A stretch of 64,000 nt of DNA from Psychrobacter submarinus (lineage in GTDB: Bacteria; Pseudomonadota; Gammaproteobacteria; Pseudomonadales; Moraxellaceae). Made by a program: the position numbers and the translations under genes. A model generated the notes under the pieces. That model was given only the letters and a program-made list of their open reading frames with translations, was not told the DNA's origin and made no database searches. Of this stretch, positions 8,904-17,648 are shown piece by piece. Positions within the stretch are counted from its first letter, which is position 1. Every line of letters begins with the position of its first letter. Location: assembly GCF_904846685.1 (NCBI RefSeq), contig NZ_CAJHBQ010000001.1, positions 744,001-808,000 on the forward strand. The letters run 5' to 3'.

Positions 8904-10655
8904 CTAAGCGGGCTTATAACTATCACGTAAGCTGACGATTTGATTGAATACTGGCTTATCGCTACTGTGCTCTTCGCTATCTGAGATGAAGTAACCTTCG
9001 CGCTCAAACTGGAAGCGCGTGCCAGCATCCGCGTTCGCAAGCGATGGCTCCACGACCGCATTTAACACCGTCAAAGAATTCGGATTCAGCGCCTCATGCA
9101 CATCACTTACGCTACTGGGATCTTCTGCGCTAAATAAAGGCTCATAGAGTCGTACCGTTGCTGGCACACCTTGATCGGCTGAGACCCAATGAATGACGCC
9201 TTTGACTTTTCGGCCTTCAGGATTATTGCCTAGTGTCGCCGGGTCAATAGTTGCTTTGAGCTCAACCACGTCGCCATTATCATCGGTAATGTGCTCAGTG
9301 ACCGCAAGCACATACGTATTACGCAAACGAATTTCAGGTTTTTCTGGGGATAGGCGCTTATAACCCGCCGGCGGCTCGATCTCATAATCGCCTTGATCGA
9401 TATAAAGGGTTTGGGTAAAAGGAATCTCGCGCGCGCCCATCTCGACGTTAGGATGCTTGGGCTGAGTCAGCCATAAGGTTTGACTGTCTTCATCAAAGCG
9501 CGCGGCGACGCTATCAGCTTTTAAATCTTGCCACTGGCTCACCGCCTCGGTGAAGTTGGTAATCGTGACTTTTAACGGTTTGAGTACTGCCATACCGCGT
9601 GCGGTGGTCGTCTCCAAAGATTGGCGAATACTGAACTCGAGCAGGCGCATGTCAGTGACGCCATCGGCTTTGGCGATACCAACGCGAGCACAGAAATCAC
9701 GTAGCCCCTCTGGCGTATAGCCACGGCGACGCATACCCGCTATTGTTGGCATACGCGGATCATCCCAACCTTCAACGATGCCTTCATCGACGAGCTGCTT
9801 AAGCTTACGCTTACTGGTCAAAGTATGATCGACATTTAAGCGGCTAAACTCATACTGATGCGGCGGTATGTCAAAGCCAATCTTCTCGATAATCCAGTTA
9901 TAAAAGGGACGATGATCCTCAAATTCTAGTGTACAGAGTGAGTGAGTAATACCTTCTATAGCGTCCGACAAAGGATGGGCAAAATCATACATCGGATAGA
10001 TGCACCATTTATCGCCCGTTTGATGATGCTCTTGATGCATGACCCGATAGATAATAGGATCGCGCATATTCATATTGGCATCAGACATATCGATCTTGGC
10101 ACGCAGCACGGCTTCGCCATCGGCAAATTTGCCATCTTTCATATCGGCGAAGCGCTGCAAATTGTCTTGCACGCTAGCATCGCGCTGCGGCGAGGGCTTG
10201 CCAGGCTCGGTAAAAGAGCCACGGTTATCACGGATTTGCTCAGGGGTTTGCAAATCGACATATGCATCGCCTTGCTCGATCAATTGTACCGCCCACGAAT
10301 GCAGCTGATCAAAATAGCTCGATGCATGTAGCGCCTCGCCTGCCCACTCAAAGCCTAACCACTGGACGTCCTTTTCTATATTGTCGATATAGTCCTGCTT
10401 TTCAGCGGTCGGATTGGTATCGTCATAACGCAAATGACAAAGGCCATCGAACTCTTCAGCCACCCCGAAATTAAGACAAATAGACTTGACGTGTCCTAAA
10501 TGCAAATAGCCGTTAGGCTCAGGCGGGAAACGGGTCACGATTTGCTCGTATTTTTGCTCTTTTATATCTTCACGAATAATATTACGAATAAAGTCGTTTT
10601 TCGGCTCATCTTTTTTGACATCATTGCTCGCGTTATTACTAGGTTTAGCACTCAT
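8904..10655 (-). CDS. glnS: Glutaminyl-tRNA synthetase
   Basis: Class Ic aminoacyl-tRNA synthetase charging tRNA-Gln. It has 583 residues, slightly longer than E. coli GlnS (554) because of a polar N-terminal extension. The HIGH-type signature is in PPEPNGYLHLGHVKS near residues 44-58, and the KMSKS-type loop is in LTSKRKLKQL. The GlnS-specific IREDI, GTRFQFEREGYF and anticodon-binding beta-barrels follow. The ATG at 10655 has AGGAG 9 nt upstream; a TTG just before it is also in frame. It is monocistronic. Confidence 0.97.
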   Translation of the reverse strand: MSAKPSNNASNDVKKDEPKNDFIRNIIREDIKEQKYEQIVTRFPPEPNGYLHLGHVKSICLNFGVAEEFDGLCHLRYDDTNPTAEKQDYIDNIEKDVQWLGFEWAGEALHASSYFDQLHSWAVQLIEQGDAYVDLQTPEQIRDNRGSFTEPGKPSPQRDASVQDNLQRFADMKDGKFADGEAVLRAKIDMSDANMNMRDPIIYRVMHQEHHQTGDKWCIYPMYDFAHPLSDAIEGITHSLCTLEFEDHRPFYNWIIEKIGFDIPPHQYEFSRLNVDHTLTSKRKLKQLVDEGIVEGWDDPRMPTIAGMRRRGYTPEGLRDFCARVGIAKADGVTDMRLLEFSIRQSLETTTARGMAVLKPLKVTITNFTEAVSQWQDLKADSVAARFDEDSQTLWLTQPKHPNVEMGAREIPFTQTLYIDQGDYEIEPPAGYKRLSPEKPEIRLRNTYVLAVTEHITDDNGDVVELKATIDPATLGNNPEGRKVKGVIHWVSADQGVPATVRLYEPLFSAEDPSSVSDVHEALNPNSLTVLNAVVEPSLANADAGTRFQFEREGYFISDSEEHSSDKPVFNQIVSLRDSYKPA

Positions 10656-10847
10656 CAACTATTGCTCCTAAGCCACTTATTAGCGGCTTGAATTAAAATA
10701 ATTATAAAATTAAGAATAAAGGTAGAGTTGCGTTATTCTATCAGCTTTTGCAAACTCATTAACAGCTAGATACATGACATCAGGCAAAAAAGCCGTTAGA
10801 CTGACCTCTAAATTAACACTGCCTCTTATGAGCGAAAAGGAATATCT

Positions 10848-11504
10848 ATGCATGCTATCAAAACATTCGGGTTTGCCAGCTTATTTGCCCCTTTGTTTAT
10901 ATTAGGTTGTGCCAGCACCAATACTAACAACACAATGGTTTCAGACACTCAGCCCAATTCACTTTCCAACACCAACAATCAGGAGACAACCATGAGCGAT
11001 ATGCCAGTAGTACAGTTAGAGACGTCAATGGGTGATATCACTATTGAACTCAATGAAGAAAAAGCACCAAAAACCGTAGAAAACTTCTTAAACTACGTCA
11101 ACTCAGGTCATTATGAAGGCACTATCTTTCACCGCGTTATTGATGGCTTTATGATTCAAGGCGGCGGCATGGACGCCCAAATGAATGAGAAAAAAACCAA
11201 CGCACCAATCGAAAACGAAGCGGATAATGGCCTTAAGAACGATAAAGGCACTATCGCTATGGCGCGCACTCAAGACCCGCATTCAGCCACTAGCCAGTTC
11301 TTTATCAATGTCAAAGACAACGACTTCTTGAACCACTCGGGCAAAAACATGCAAGGTTGGGGTTACACGGTATTTGGTAAAGTCACCGACGGTATGGATG
11401 TGATTGAAAAAATGCGCAGCGTTGCAACAGGCCGTTTTGGTATGCATGCTGATGTGCCAAACGAGCCTATCACTATCAACTCTGCTAAAGTCGTTTCTCA
11501 ATAA
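10848..11504 (+). CDS. ppiB: Cyclophilin-type peptidyl-prolyl isomerase, lipoprotein form with internal start
   Basis: Proline cis-trans isomerase assisting folding, 218 residues. The N-terminus is a lipoprotein signal with lipobox FILGC (Cys21). A Ser/Thr/Asn linker leads to the cyclophilin domain from about residue 50, with [37 protein letters not shown] and YTVFGKV. Both the outer ATG (AAGGA upstream) and an in-frame internal ATG at 10992 (AGGAG at 10981-10985, 6 nt away) have good ribosome sites. The internal start would give a 170-residue cytoplasmic PpiB-like protein. Two isoforms are inferred, not shown. Confidence 0.92.
   Translation: MHAIKTFGFASLFAPLFILGCASTNTNNTMVSDTQPNSLSNTNNQETTMSDMPVVQLETSMGDITIELNEEKAPKTVENFLNYVNSGHYEGTIFHRVIDGFMIQGGGMDAQMNEKKTNAPIENEADNGLKNDKGTIAMARTQDPHSATSQFFINVKDNDFLNHSGKNMQGWGYTVFGKVTDGMDVIEKMRSVATGRFGMHADVPNEPITINSAKVVSQ
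10981..10994 (+). promoter_or_regulatory. Internal ribosome binding site and start codon in the cyclophilin gene
   Basis: AGGAG at 10981-10985, a 6-nt spacer, then an in-frame ATG at 10992 (codon 49). It would translate a cyclophilin domain without lipoprotein signal, beginning [15 protein letters not shown], which is where cytoplasmic PpiB proteins begin. Confidence 0.6.
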
Positions 11505-11558
11505 GCAAACGCTAGCTGAGAAAGATAGCTGTAGTAATATCAGTATAAAAGCGATCCA

Positions 11559-11635
11559 GCGGAACTGGAATTAATTTTGTGCAACATCGAAACAGCGTAG
11601 GCACAGCACGCTAGGAAAATTTATACCAGTTCCGC
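11559..11635. repeat. 77-bp palindromic-ended intergenic repeat
   Basis: The ends GCGGAACTGG (11559-11568) and CCAGTTCCGC (11626-11635) are perfect inverted repeats. The inner part holds a GC-richer hairpin-like stretch. A related, degenerate copy in the opposite orientation lies at 25501-25563. It looks like a small dispersed intergenic repeat between the cyclophilin gene and lpxH. Confidence 0.65.
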
Positions 11636-11675
11636 GCTAAAATATAATTAGAAACACTCATTAGGATAATTATAA

Positions 11676-12512
11676 ATGCAAACCTTTAATCATCTAATAA
11701 CCACTCGCCCGCATGATGTACGGCAAGTATTAATTAGTGATCTGCATTTATCGCTAGACGAGCCTGCCCTTGTGCAGGCTTTTTTGGCGCTGCTTGATGA
11801 CTGCCTCGCTCTGCCGAATCTCAAACGCTTGTTTATTTTAGGCGACTGGTTTGAGGTTTGGCTTGGCGATGATGTTTATTTGTCATTGGCAGATGACGAT
11901 AGGCAAGCGCATTGGCTCACGCCGCTCATTAATAAGCTCAAACAATTACGAGTCAAAGGTTGTGAAATTTTAGTCATGCACGGTAATCGTGATTTTTTGT
12001 TAGATCGCGGTTTTCTCAATTTATTTGGCGGTGAGCTGATTGATGAACCTTATAGCCTAGACGTTGGTAAACAAAGCTATCGCTTAGAGCATGGCGACGC
12101 GCTATGCAGCGATGATAGAAAGTATCAATGGTTTCGAAAGGTGATACGTCACCGGCTGAGCAAATGGTATCTACTCAATAAATCCCTATCGAGGCGCCTA
12201 GCCATCGCTGATAATATGCGCGCGAAGAGTAAGCTCAATAACCGCACCAAAGACGCCTATATCATGGATGTCAATGAGCAGTCGGTCACGCAAGCGGTCG
12301 CTGATAACGATGCGCTGCTACATGGTCATACCCATAGACCCAACGTTCATACAACGATCAATGGTAAAACGCGTTACGTGCTCGGTGATTGGCGGCATAT
12401 CGATACCGAAACGCGCCTGCCAAAGGTGAGCGCAGTGATTGGAGCGGTTGTGTCAGAGACGCACTCAGCAGAGGCTGAATTTAGCTTAGTTGAGTTTGTC
12501 TACTCAGTATAA
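11676..12512 (+). CDS. lpxH: UDP-2,3-diacylglucosamine diphosphatase
   Basis: Lipid A pathway hydrolase converting UDP-2,3-diacylglucosamine to lipid X and UMP at the inner face of the cytoplasmic membrane. It has 278 residues against 240 in E. coli. The metallophosphoesterase ligands are all visible: LISDLHL, ILGDWFEVW, MHGNRDFLL, LEHGDALC and HGHTHRP. The LpxH-specific RAKSKLNNRTK-type segment is also present. The ATG at 11676 has AGGA 9 nt upstream. In many gammaproteobacteria lpxH follows ppiB, as it does here after a 170-bp gap containing a palindromic repeat. Confidence 0.95.
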   Translation: MQTFNHLITTRPHDVRQVLISDLHLSLDEPALVQAFLALLDDCLALPNLKRLFILGDWFEVWLGDDVYLSLADDDRQAHWLTPLINKLKQLRVKGCEILVMHGNRDFLLDRGFLNLFGGELIDEPYSLDVGKQSYRLEHGDALCSDDRKYQWFRKVIRHRLSKWYLLNKSLSRRLAIADNMRAKSKLNNRTKDAYIMDVNEQSVTQAVADNDALLHGHTHRPNVHTTINGKTRYVLGDWRHIDTETRLPKVSAVIGAVVSETHSAEAEFSLVEFVYSV

Positions 12513-12637
12513 ACCCAGCTGGTATAAGCGTATAAAGAGCGCTTTGTGCAGCAAAACCTAACTATAATAACTGACATCTATAATAATGGATACTCATCAC
12601 AAATATCGTCACAGTAAACATAGCCCTAGTAAATACT

Positions 12638-13327
12638 ATGCCTCAACCTAATCTCGTCATTCTTATTCACGGTCTGCATCAAGCGGCCTTTGTTATGCGG
12701 CCACTGGCCAAACGCTTGCAAGCACGAGGGTTTGATACTCATCAATTTGGCTATCGCAGCATGCGCGACGATATCAAAACCAACAGTGCCCGCTTAAACA
12801 CTTGGCTTGAGAGTCATCATCGCCCTGATCAGCCAATTGATCTGGTTGGTCATAGCTTAGGCGGGCTGATAATCCGCGATTTTGTCGCTCATTATCCGCA
12901 GTGGCAGATTGGACGCTGTGTGACTTTAGGTACGCCCCATTTGGGCAGCGTCAGTGGTGATTATAGTTGGCGATTAGCGCCTTTTATTGTCGGTAAATCA
13001 TACGAGCAAGCTTTAGACGGCACGGTTGCGTCTTTGCCTGACGATATTGAGCTTGGTGTAATCGCTGGTAATAAAGCACAGGGATTAGGTCAGCCGATTT
13101 TGAGCTACCACAATCGTAAACGGCGTAAGGCTGATAGCGACATAGAAGACAAAAGCTTAGCTCATGACGGCACTGTATATGTCACTGAGACTCAGCTCGC
13201 CGGCGCTACTGACCATATCATCTTGCCCGTCACTCATACTGGCATGCTAATGAGTACAGAAGTCGCTCGGCAAGTGATTTGGTTTTTGGATCATGGGCGG
13301 TTTAAGCATATAGCGATTAACCTTTAA
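12638..13327 (+). CDS. Alpha/beta hydrolase, lipase-like
   Basis: A 229-residue alpha/beta-hydrolase with the oxyanion motif LIHGLHQ near residue 10 and the nucleophile Ser73 in GHSLGG. A probable catalytic His lies near residue 200 in THTGML. The local pattern VTLGTPHLGS is typical of PGAP1/triacylglycerol-lipase-like proteins. No signal peptide is seen, so it is probably cytoplasmic. Its 3' end overlaps the convergent rnd gene by 11 bp. Substrate unknown. Confidence 0.8.
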   Translation: MPQPNLVILIHGLHQAAFVMRPLAKRLQARGFDTHQFGYRSMRDDIKTNSARLNTWLESHHRPDQPIDLVGHSLGGLIIRDFVAHYPQWQIGRCVTLGTPHLGSVSGDYSWRLAPFIVGKSYEQALDGTVASLPDDIELGVIAGNKAQGLGQPILSYHNRKRRKADSDIEDKSLAHDGTVYVTETQLAGATDHIILPVTHTGMLMSTEVARQVIWFLDHGRFKHIAINL

Positions 13328-14630
13328 CGCCCATACCTTGTTTAAGCTCGGCTTTATGCTCCTCAATCACAGGTATCAAAGTCTGCATCACCCACTCATG
13401 ACGCCAACCTTGTAAGCCCTCTGGCAGATCAGCTAAGTCTTTCTCATAAGCAATGACTTCATATAGCTGATGCAGCCACTTTTTGCGCATCAATACATTC
13501 GCTGGTATACCGATTTTCTCTGCTTGTATCTGGGTCGCATGTTGAACGGCTTTTGACAGCGCTTTGTTCTTGGAGCGATAAGGCGCAGGCAGTCTCGGCG
13601 GACGCTCGGCAGGCGCTAACTGCTCAGCCTGCTTAATCTCCTTGAGTAGCTCTTCACCATAGAGTCTGAGCATACTACGGTGCATAGTGGTCTTGTGCGC
13701 AAGCTCGCGCATAGATTTGGGCTTTTCAGTGATAATCTCGCGTACCGCTTGTTTTTTTATCACAAAGGTGCGCGGCTGATTGGTCGCACGCGCTAGCTGT
13801 TCACGCCAACTGGCCACCGCTTGCAGTATTGCCATTTGCTGCGTATCGTAGCGATAGTCCGCCATGGTTAAGTACATATCCTCATCAGCAACCTGCTGCG
13901 AGTCATACAGCTCTTGAGCATAGAGCTGACAATCCGCCCAGACATACTCGTACAGGCCTTGCTTTTTTAGCTCGTACTCTAAGCTCAAATATAGCGCTGG
14001 CAAAAAACGCACATCATCTATCGCGTACTGTTCTTGCTCATCAGATAGCGGCCGACGCAGCCAGTCGGACTGACTTTGTTCCTTATCAATATGCATATCT
14101 AGCTGATCATCGAGCGCTTGCTGGTAGCCCATCTGCAACTGACCGGTTAAATACGATAGCGCAATTTGCGTATCAAAGATATTGGTCAGCGGCGGGCAAT
14201 CAGATAGTAAGTAAAAAATGCCTAAATCCTCGCCACAAGCGTGCCAAATGGCGACATCAACTGCGCTTAGCGCTTGCCAGACGTCCTGTAACTGTAACTG
14301 CGGGGCATCTAATAAATAGATATGCTCGCCTACGTTTATCTGCACCAAAGCCAAGCGCGGATAATAAGTATCGCGCTTGATAAACTCCGTATCCAGTGCC
14401 ACCCGACCACAGCTTTTCAAAGCCTCAATGACGGGTGTCAATTGGGACTGCTCTTTGATCCAAGTCACCGGTAGCTCATCAGCGCTATCAAGTAAAGCAT
14501 CAATATCAGGCTTTGTAGGCAAGGCGTTTGATGCAAAAATGGCTGGATTATCAAGCGGCTCTATAGTGTTATTATCAGTAGCTATATCATCTTGCGAAGT
14601 GGTTAGCGTTGTCAAAGAGGAGTTAGACAC
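13317..14630 (-). CDS. rnd: Ribonuclease D
   Basis: 3'-to-5' exoribonuclease that trims tRNA and other stable RNA precursors. It has 437 residues against 375 in E. coli, with an extra polar N-terminal segment of about 50. The DEDD exonuclease motifs are ALDTEFI (Asp80, Glu82), an IWHACGEDLGIFY segment, and the DEDDy motif YAIDDVRFLPALY. HRDC-type helical domains follow. The start is a GTG with a GCAGG site about 9 nt upstream; no downstream ATG would keep the exonuclease domain. It converges on the lipase-like gene. Confidence 0.93.
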   Translation of the reverse strand: MSNSSLTTLTTSQDDIATDNNTIEPLDNPAIFASNALPTKPDIDALLDSADELPVTWIKEQSQLTPVIEALKSCGRVALDTEFIKRDTYYPRLALVQINVGEHIYLLDAPQLQLQDVWQALSAVDVAIWHACGEDLGIFYLLSDCPPLTNIFDTQIALSYLTGQLQMGYQQALDDQLDMHIDKEQSQSDWLRRPLSDEQEQYAIDDVRFLPALYLSLEYELKKQGLYEYVWADCQLYAQELYDSQQVADEDMYLTMADYRYDTQQMAILQAVASWREQLARATNQPRTFVIKKQAVREIITEKPKSMRELAHKTTMHRSMLRLYGEELLKEIKQAEQLAPAERPPRLPAPYRSKNKALSKAVQHATQIQAEKIGIPANVLMRKKWLHQLYEVIAYEKDLADLPEGLQGWRHEWVMQTLIPVIEEHKAELKQGMGVKG

Positions 14631-14720
14631 GGGCAGATACCTGCTTAAATTGAAAAGTTAATGAGCCGATTATAACAATATCGGCGTATTAATTGGGCGA
14701 GTGTCATTTATTTCAAAAAT

Positions 14721-14746
14721 AAAAAACTAGGCATAACGCCTAGTCT
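14721..14746 (-). terminator. Terminator of recR
   Basis: On the minus strand a 6-bp stem CTAGGC/GCCTAG with a 5-nt loop, followed by TTTTTTATTTTT. It lies about 35 bp past the recR stop. Confidence 0.75.
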
Positions 14747-14777
14747 ATTGAGTCGTCAACGAATAAAAAACGCTGCA

Positions 14778-15371
14778 TTATAAAAAAGAGCGGTTTTGTA
14801 GCGCTTGGCCTAAAGTCATACTATCGAGATACTCAAGCTCACCGCCCATCGGCACCCCTTGTGCTAAGCGAGTGACCTTTTTGACATGGCGACTGGCCGC
14901 TTCACTAATAAAGTGCGCCGTCGTCTGCCCCTCTACCGTCGTGCCAGTCGCTAGTATCAGCTCATCTACCGGCTCGTCTTTGACCCGCCAGACCAGCTGA
15001 TCGATATTGAGATCATCGGCGCTAATGCCATCGATAGGCGACAAGTGACCACCCAATACAAAGTACAATCCGCGATAGCCCGCCGTTTGCTCTATAGCCA
15101 TCACATCGGCGGCAGTCTCGACCACACATAGCTGGGTATTATCACGTCTTGGGTCTTGGCACAGCGGGCAGATACTCTCATCACTGAAGCTATGACAGCG
15201 CTGACACTCCACAATCTCACGCATCGCTTCATCTAGAGCTTGTGCTAGTGCCATGCCTTGCGGGCGCTTTTTGCTCAGCAGATACAGTGCCATACGCTGA
15301 GCACTTTTTTGACCGACACCAGGCAATACACGCAGCTGCTTGACTAGCTGATCGAATTTGGCAGTAAGCAA
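14778..15371 (-). CDS. recR: Recombination mediator protein RecR
   Basis: Part of RecFOR, which loads RecA at single-strand gaps. It has an N-terminal helix-hairpin-helix ([20 protein letters not shown]) and a zinc-binding C4 motif ([18 protein letters not shown]). A Toprim domain starts at [15 protein letters not shown], followed by the Walker-B-like C-terminal end. No ATG fits. The TTG at 15371 has AAAGGAT six nt upstream and gives 197 residues, the family size; a TTG at 15389 would add six residues. Downstream of ybaB, as in most gammaproteobacteria, but a hairpin separates them and dnaX is not adjacent. Confidence 0.93.
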   Translation of the reverse strand: MLTAKFDQLVKQLRVLPGVGQKSAQRMALYLLSKKRPQGMALAQALDEAMREIVECQRCHSFSDESICPLCQDPRRDNTQLCVVETAADVMAIEQTAGYRGLYFVLGGHLSPIDGISADDLNIDQLVWRVKDEPVDELILATGTTVEGQTTAHFISEAASRHVKKVTRLAQGVPMGGELEYLDSMTLGQALQNRSFL

Positions 15372-15428
15372 ATTATTATCCTTTTGCAATTATAAAAACG
15401 GACGTTATAACTTAATCTATAGTTATAA

Positions 15429-15462
15429 AAATGGGGTCGTATCGTGACGATAACAACCCCAT
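15429..15462 (-). terminator. Terminator between ybaB and recR
   Basis: On the minus strand ATGGGGT...ATCGT pairs with ACGAT...ACCCCAT, followed by TTTTATAAC. It could stop or attenuate transcription from ybaB into recR. Confidence 0.6.
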
Positions 15463-15523
15463 CTATTGACTACTACAGTCAGTATTTATACGCTTTTTAT
15501 GTTATTTAGCAATGAGTTATCGC

Positions 15524-15853
15524 TTAGAACATACCTTGCATACCTGGTGGTAGACCCATACCTGAGGTCGCGCCAGCCATTGTCTCTTCGTACAGATCAT
15601 CGGCCTGACGAACAGCATCATTGATAGCGGCGGCGATTAGATCTTCGATCATATCAGGCTCATCTTCTAAAAGACTAGGGTCGATAGATAAACGCTTAAC
15701 CACATGGCGACCGGTCATCGTCACTTTGACAAGGCCACTGCCCGCTTCTGCCTGCACTTCTTTATTGGCCAGCTCTTTTTTGGCTGACTCAACATTGGCT
15801 TCGACTTTCTTTTGCATGGATTGTGCTTGTTGCATCAAGGCTTGAATATTCAT
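15524..15853 (-). CDS. ybaB: YbaB/EbfC family nucleoid-associated protein
   Basis: Small DNA-binding dimer of 109 residues, the usual family length. It starts [29 protein letters not shown], the typical N-terminal helix rich in Met and Gln. The central [16 protein letters not shown] strand motif and a final [12 protein letters not shown] tail follow. It binds DNA as a tweezer-shaped dimer and is usually co-encoded with recR, as here (recR starts about 150 bp downstream on the same strand). AGAGAG lies shortly before the ATG. Confidence 0.95.
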   Translation of the reverse strand: MNIQALMQQAQSMQKKVEANVESAKKELANKEVQAEAGSGLVKVTMTGRHVVKRLSIDPSLLEDEPDMIEDLIAAAINDAVRQADDLYEETMAGATSGMGLPPGMQGMF

Positions 15854-15927
15854 AATACTCTCTTTGTCTTTGTAATCCGGGTGAATTTAGATAAAAATAA
15901 AACGTTAAGCTAATTATAGCGTTATCT

Positions 15928-17238
15928 TTATAAACTGTCTAAGCCGCGAGCCAAATCTTTGATAATATCTTCAGCATCCTCCAGCCCTACAGACAGTCGA
16001 ATTAGGCTATCATTAACTCCTGCCTCAGCGCGAGCCTCAGCAGTTAAGCGAAAGTGCGTCGTCGTCGCAGGGTGGGTGATTGTCGTCTTAGCATCGCCTA
16101 GATTGTTGGTGATAGATACCATTTGTGTCGCATCTATCACTTGCCAAGCAGCGGCTTTGCCATCTTGCGTACCATTAGCAGAATCGGTCGCTTTGACTTC
16201 AAAACCCATAATCGCGCCATAAGCGTCTGCCATATGATGCTGGCGTGTTGCAAGCTTGTGCGCTGGGTGGTCTTTTAGCCCAGAGAAATGCACAGTGCTA
16301 ACGTTTGGATGATTCAGCAAAAACTCAGCGACCTGATTGGCATTATGACAGTGAGCTTGCATACGCAGTTTGAGCGTCTCAAGACCTTTGGTAAATACCC
16401 AAGCGTTAAAAGGACTCATACTGATACCACCTGAGCGCACTACTGTGAACGCCTCCTGCATCAGCTTGTCGCTGCCGACTAAAGCGCCGCCCAACACGCG
16501 GCCCTGTCCATCTAGATATTTAGTCGCTGAGTGAATCACCACATCCGCGCCTAAGTCTAGCGGGCGCTGAATAGCAGGAGAGGCAAAACAGTTATCAACA
16601 ACCAATAGCACATCGTTGGCCTTTGAGAGCGTGCTTAAAAAGCCAATATCGCAGATTTGCGCTAGCGGGTTACTCGGGCTTTCGCAGTAGATGAGCTTTG
16701 TATTTGGCTGCACGGCCGCGGCCCAAGCATCATTGTCAAAGCAGTCAACGTAACTGACCTCGACGCCGAATTTAGCCATATAATTATTGAACAGTCCAAT
16801 AGACGAGCCAAACAGCTGATTGGCTGCCAGCAAGTGATCGCCTGCTTTTAGGTAAGCCAAACACATAGTCAAAATAGCGCCCATGCCAGAGGCGGTGGCG
16901 ACTGCGCGCTCGCCATTCTCAAGCGCAGCTAGGCGGCGCTCAAAGGTACGCACGCTTGGATTAGTATGGCGCGAATAGACATTACCCGTCTTAGTACCAT
17001 TAAAATGTGCGGCGGCATCACTCGCCGACTCATAGACATAGGAGCTGGTGGTAAAGATAGCCTCAGAATGCTCACCTTCATCGGTGCGATGCTGTCCGGC
17101 ACGTACGGCGACGGTTTGCATACCATAATCGAGGCTTAAATCTAAGGCATCTGAGCGCCAGTTACTATCTAAACCACTGTCGTTGCTACTTTCCAAACTA
17201 CTAACGTTGCTATTTTGTTGTGCTGGCGATTGGCTCAT
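15928..17238 (-). CDS. metZ: O-succinylhomoserine sulfhydrylase
   Basis: PLP enzyme of the Cys/Met metabolism family that makes homocysteine from O-succinylhomoserine and sulfide. It has 436 residues from the ATG at 17238; an in-frame upstream extension of 24 codons lacks family resemblance. Visible are the substrate/PLP region TSSYVYESASDAAAHF, the phosphate-binding ATASGMGAI, the PLP-ring contact VDNCFASP, and the Schiff-base Lys in HSATKYLDGQGR. The GLETLKLRMQAHC and SVGLEDAEDII ends are typical. The related O-acetyl enzyme or cystathionine gamma-synthase cannot be fully excluded. ybaB lies 75 bp downstream on the same strand. Confidence 0.9.
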   Translation of the reverse strand: MSQSPAQQNSNVSSLESSNDSGLDSNWRSDALDLSLDYGMQTVAVRAGQHRTDEGEHSEAIFTTSSYVYESASDAAAHFNGTKTGNVYSRHTNPSVRTFERRLAALENGERAVATASGMGAILTMCLAYLKAGDHLLAANQLFGSSIGLFNNYMAKFGVEVSYVDCFDNDAWAAAVQPNTKLIYCESPSNPLAQICDIGFLSTLSKANDVLLVVDNCFASPAIQRPLDLGADVVIHSATKYLDGQGRVLGGALVGSDKLMQEAFTVVRSGGISMSPFNAWVFTKGLETLKLRMQAHCHNANQVAEFLLNHPNVSTVHFSGLKDHPAHKLATRQHHMADAYGAIMGFEVKATDSANGTQDGKAAAWQVIDATQMVSITNNLGDAKTTITHPATTTHFRLTAEARAEAGVNDSLIRLSVGLEDAEDIIKDLARGLDSL

Positions 17239-17310
17239 AAGTATTCCGTAGTGAGGGTTGAGGCTGCAAGGAGAATCGATACTACTATTGGTAAACGTTT
17301 TAAACTGCAC

Positions 17311-17648
17311 AATATCATATCATGACTGCGCTTTTCAGACACCTACTACGCTTTTTTTTGTCACTAGGCTCCAACTTTTGGTTATTCACCAGCCGCTGCT
17401 ACGGATTAAAAAATTTAACGTATTTTTTATAGGCAGATACCTTTGTACCTGCTAAGCTTGGCAAAAATATTTGTGCGGATTGTTCCAACAATATATTTGC
17501 TAAGCAAGATATGATTATCTGTAGCGTCATACTAGTACAGTGTTGATGTTGATATTAATACTGATGTTGCTGTTACTGCGTATTACTATTAATTAAAGCC
17601 GCGGTGTAGACCGCTCAGCCAATCTTTTGAGTGTATTGAGGCCATCTT
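17311..17648. other. Intergenic region between metZ and clsC
   Basis: A gap of about 410 bp (from the metZ ATG) between divergent genes. I see no gene, RNA or strong repeat. It should hold both promoters, but no box pair is convincing. Confidence 0.4.
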
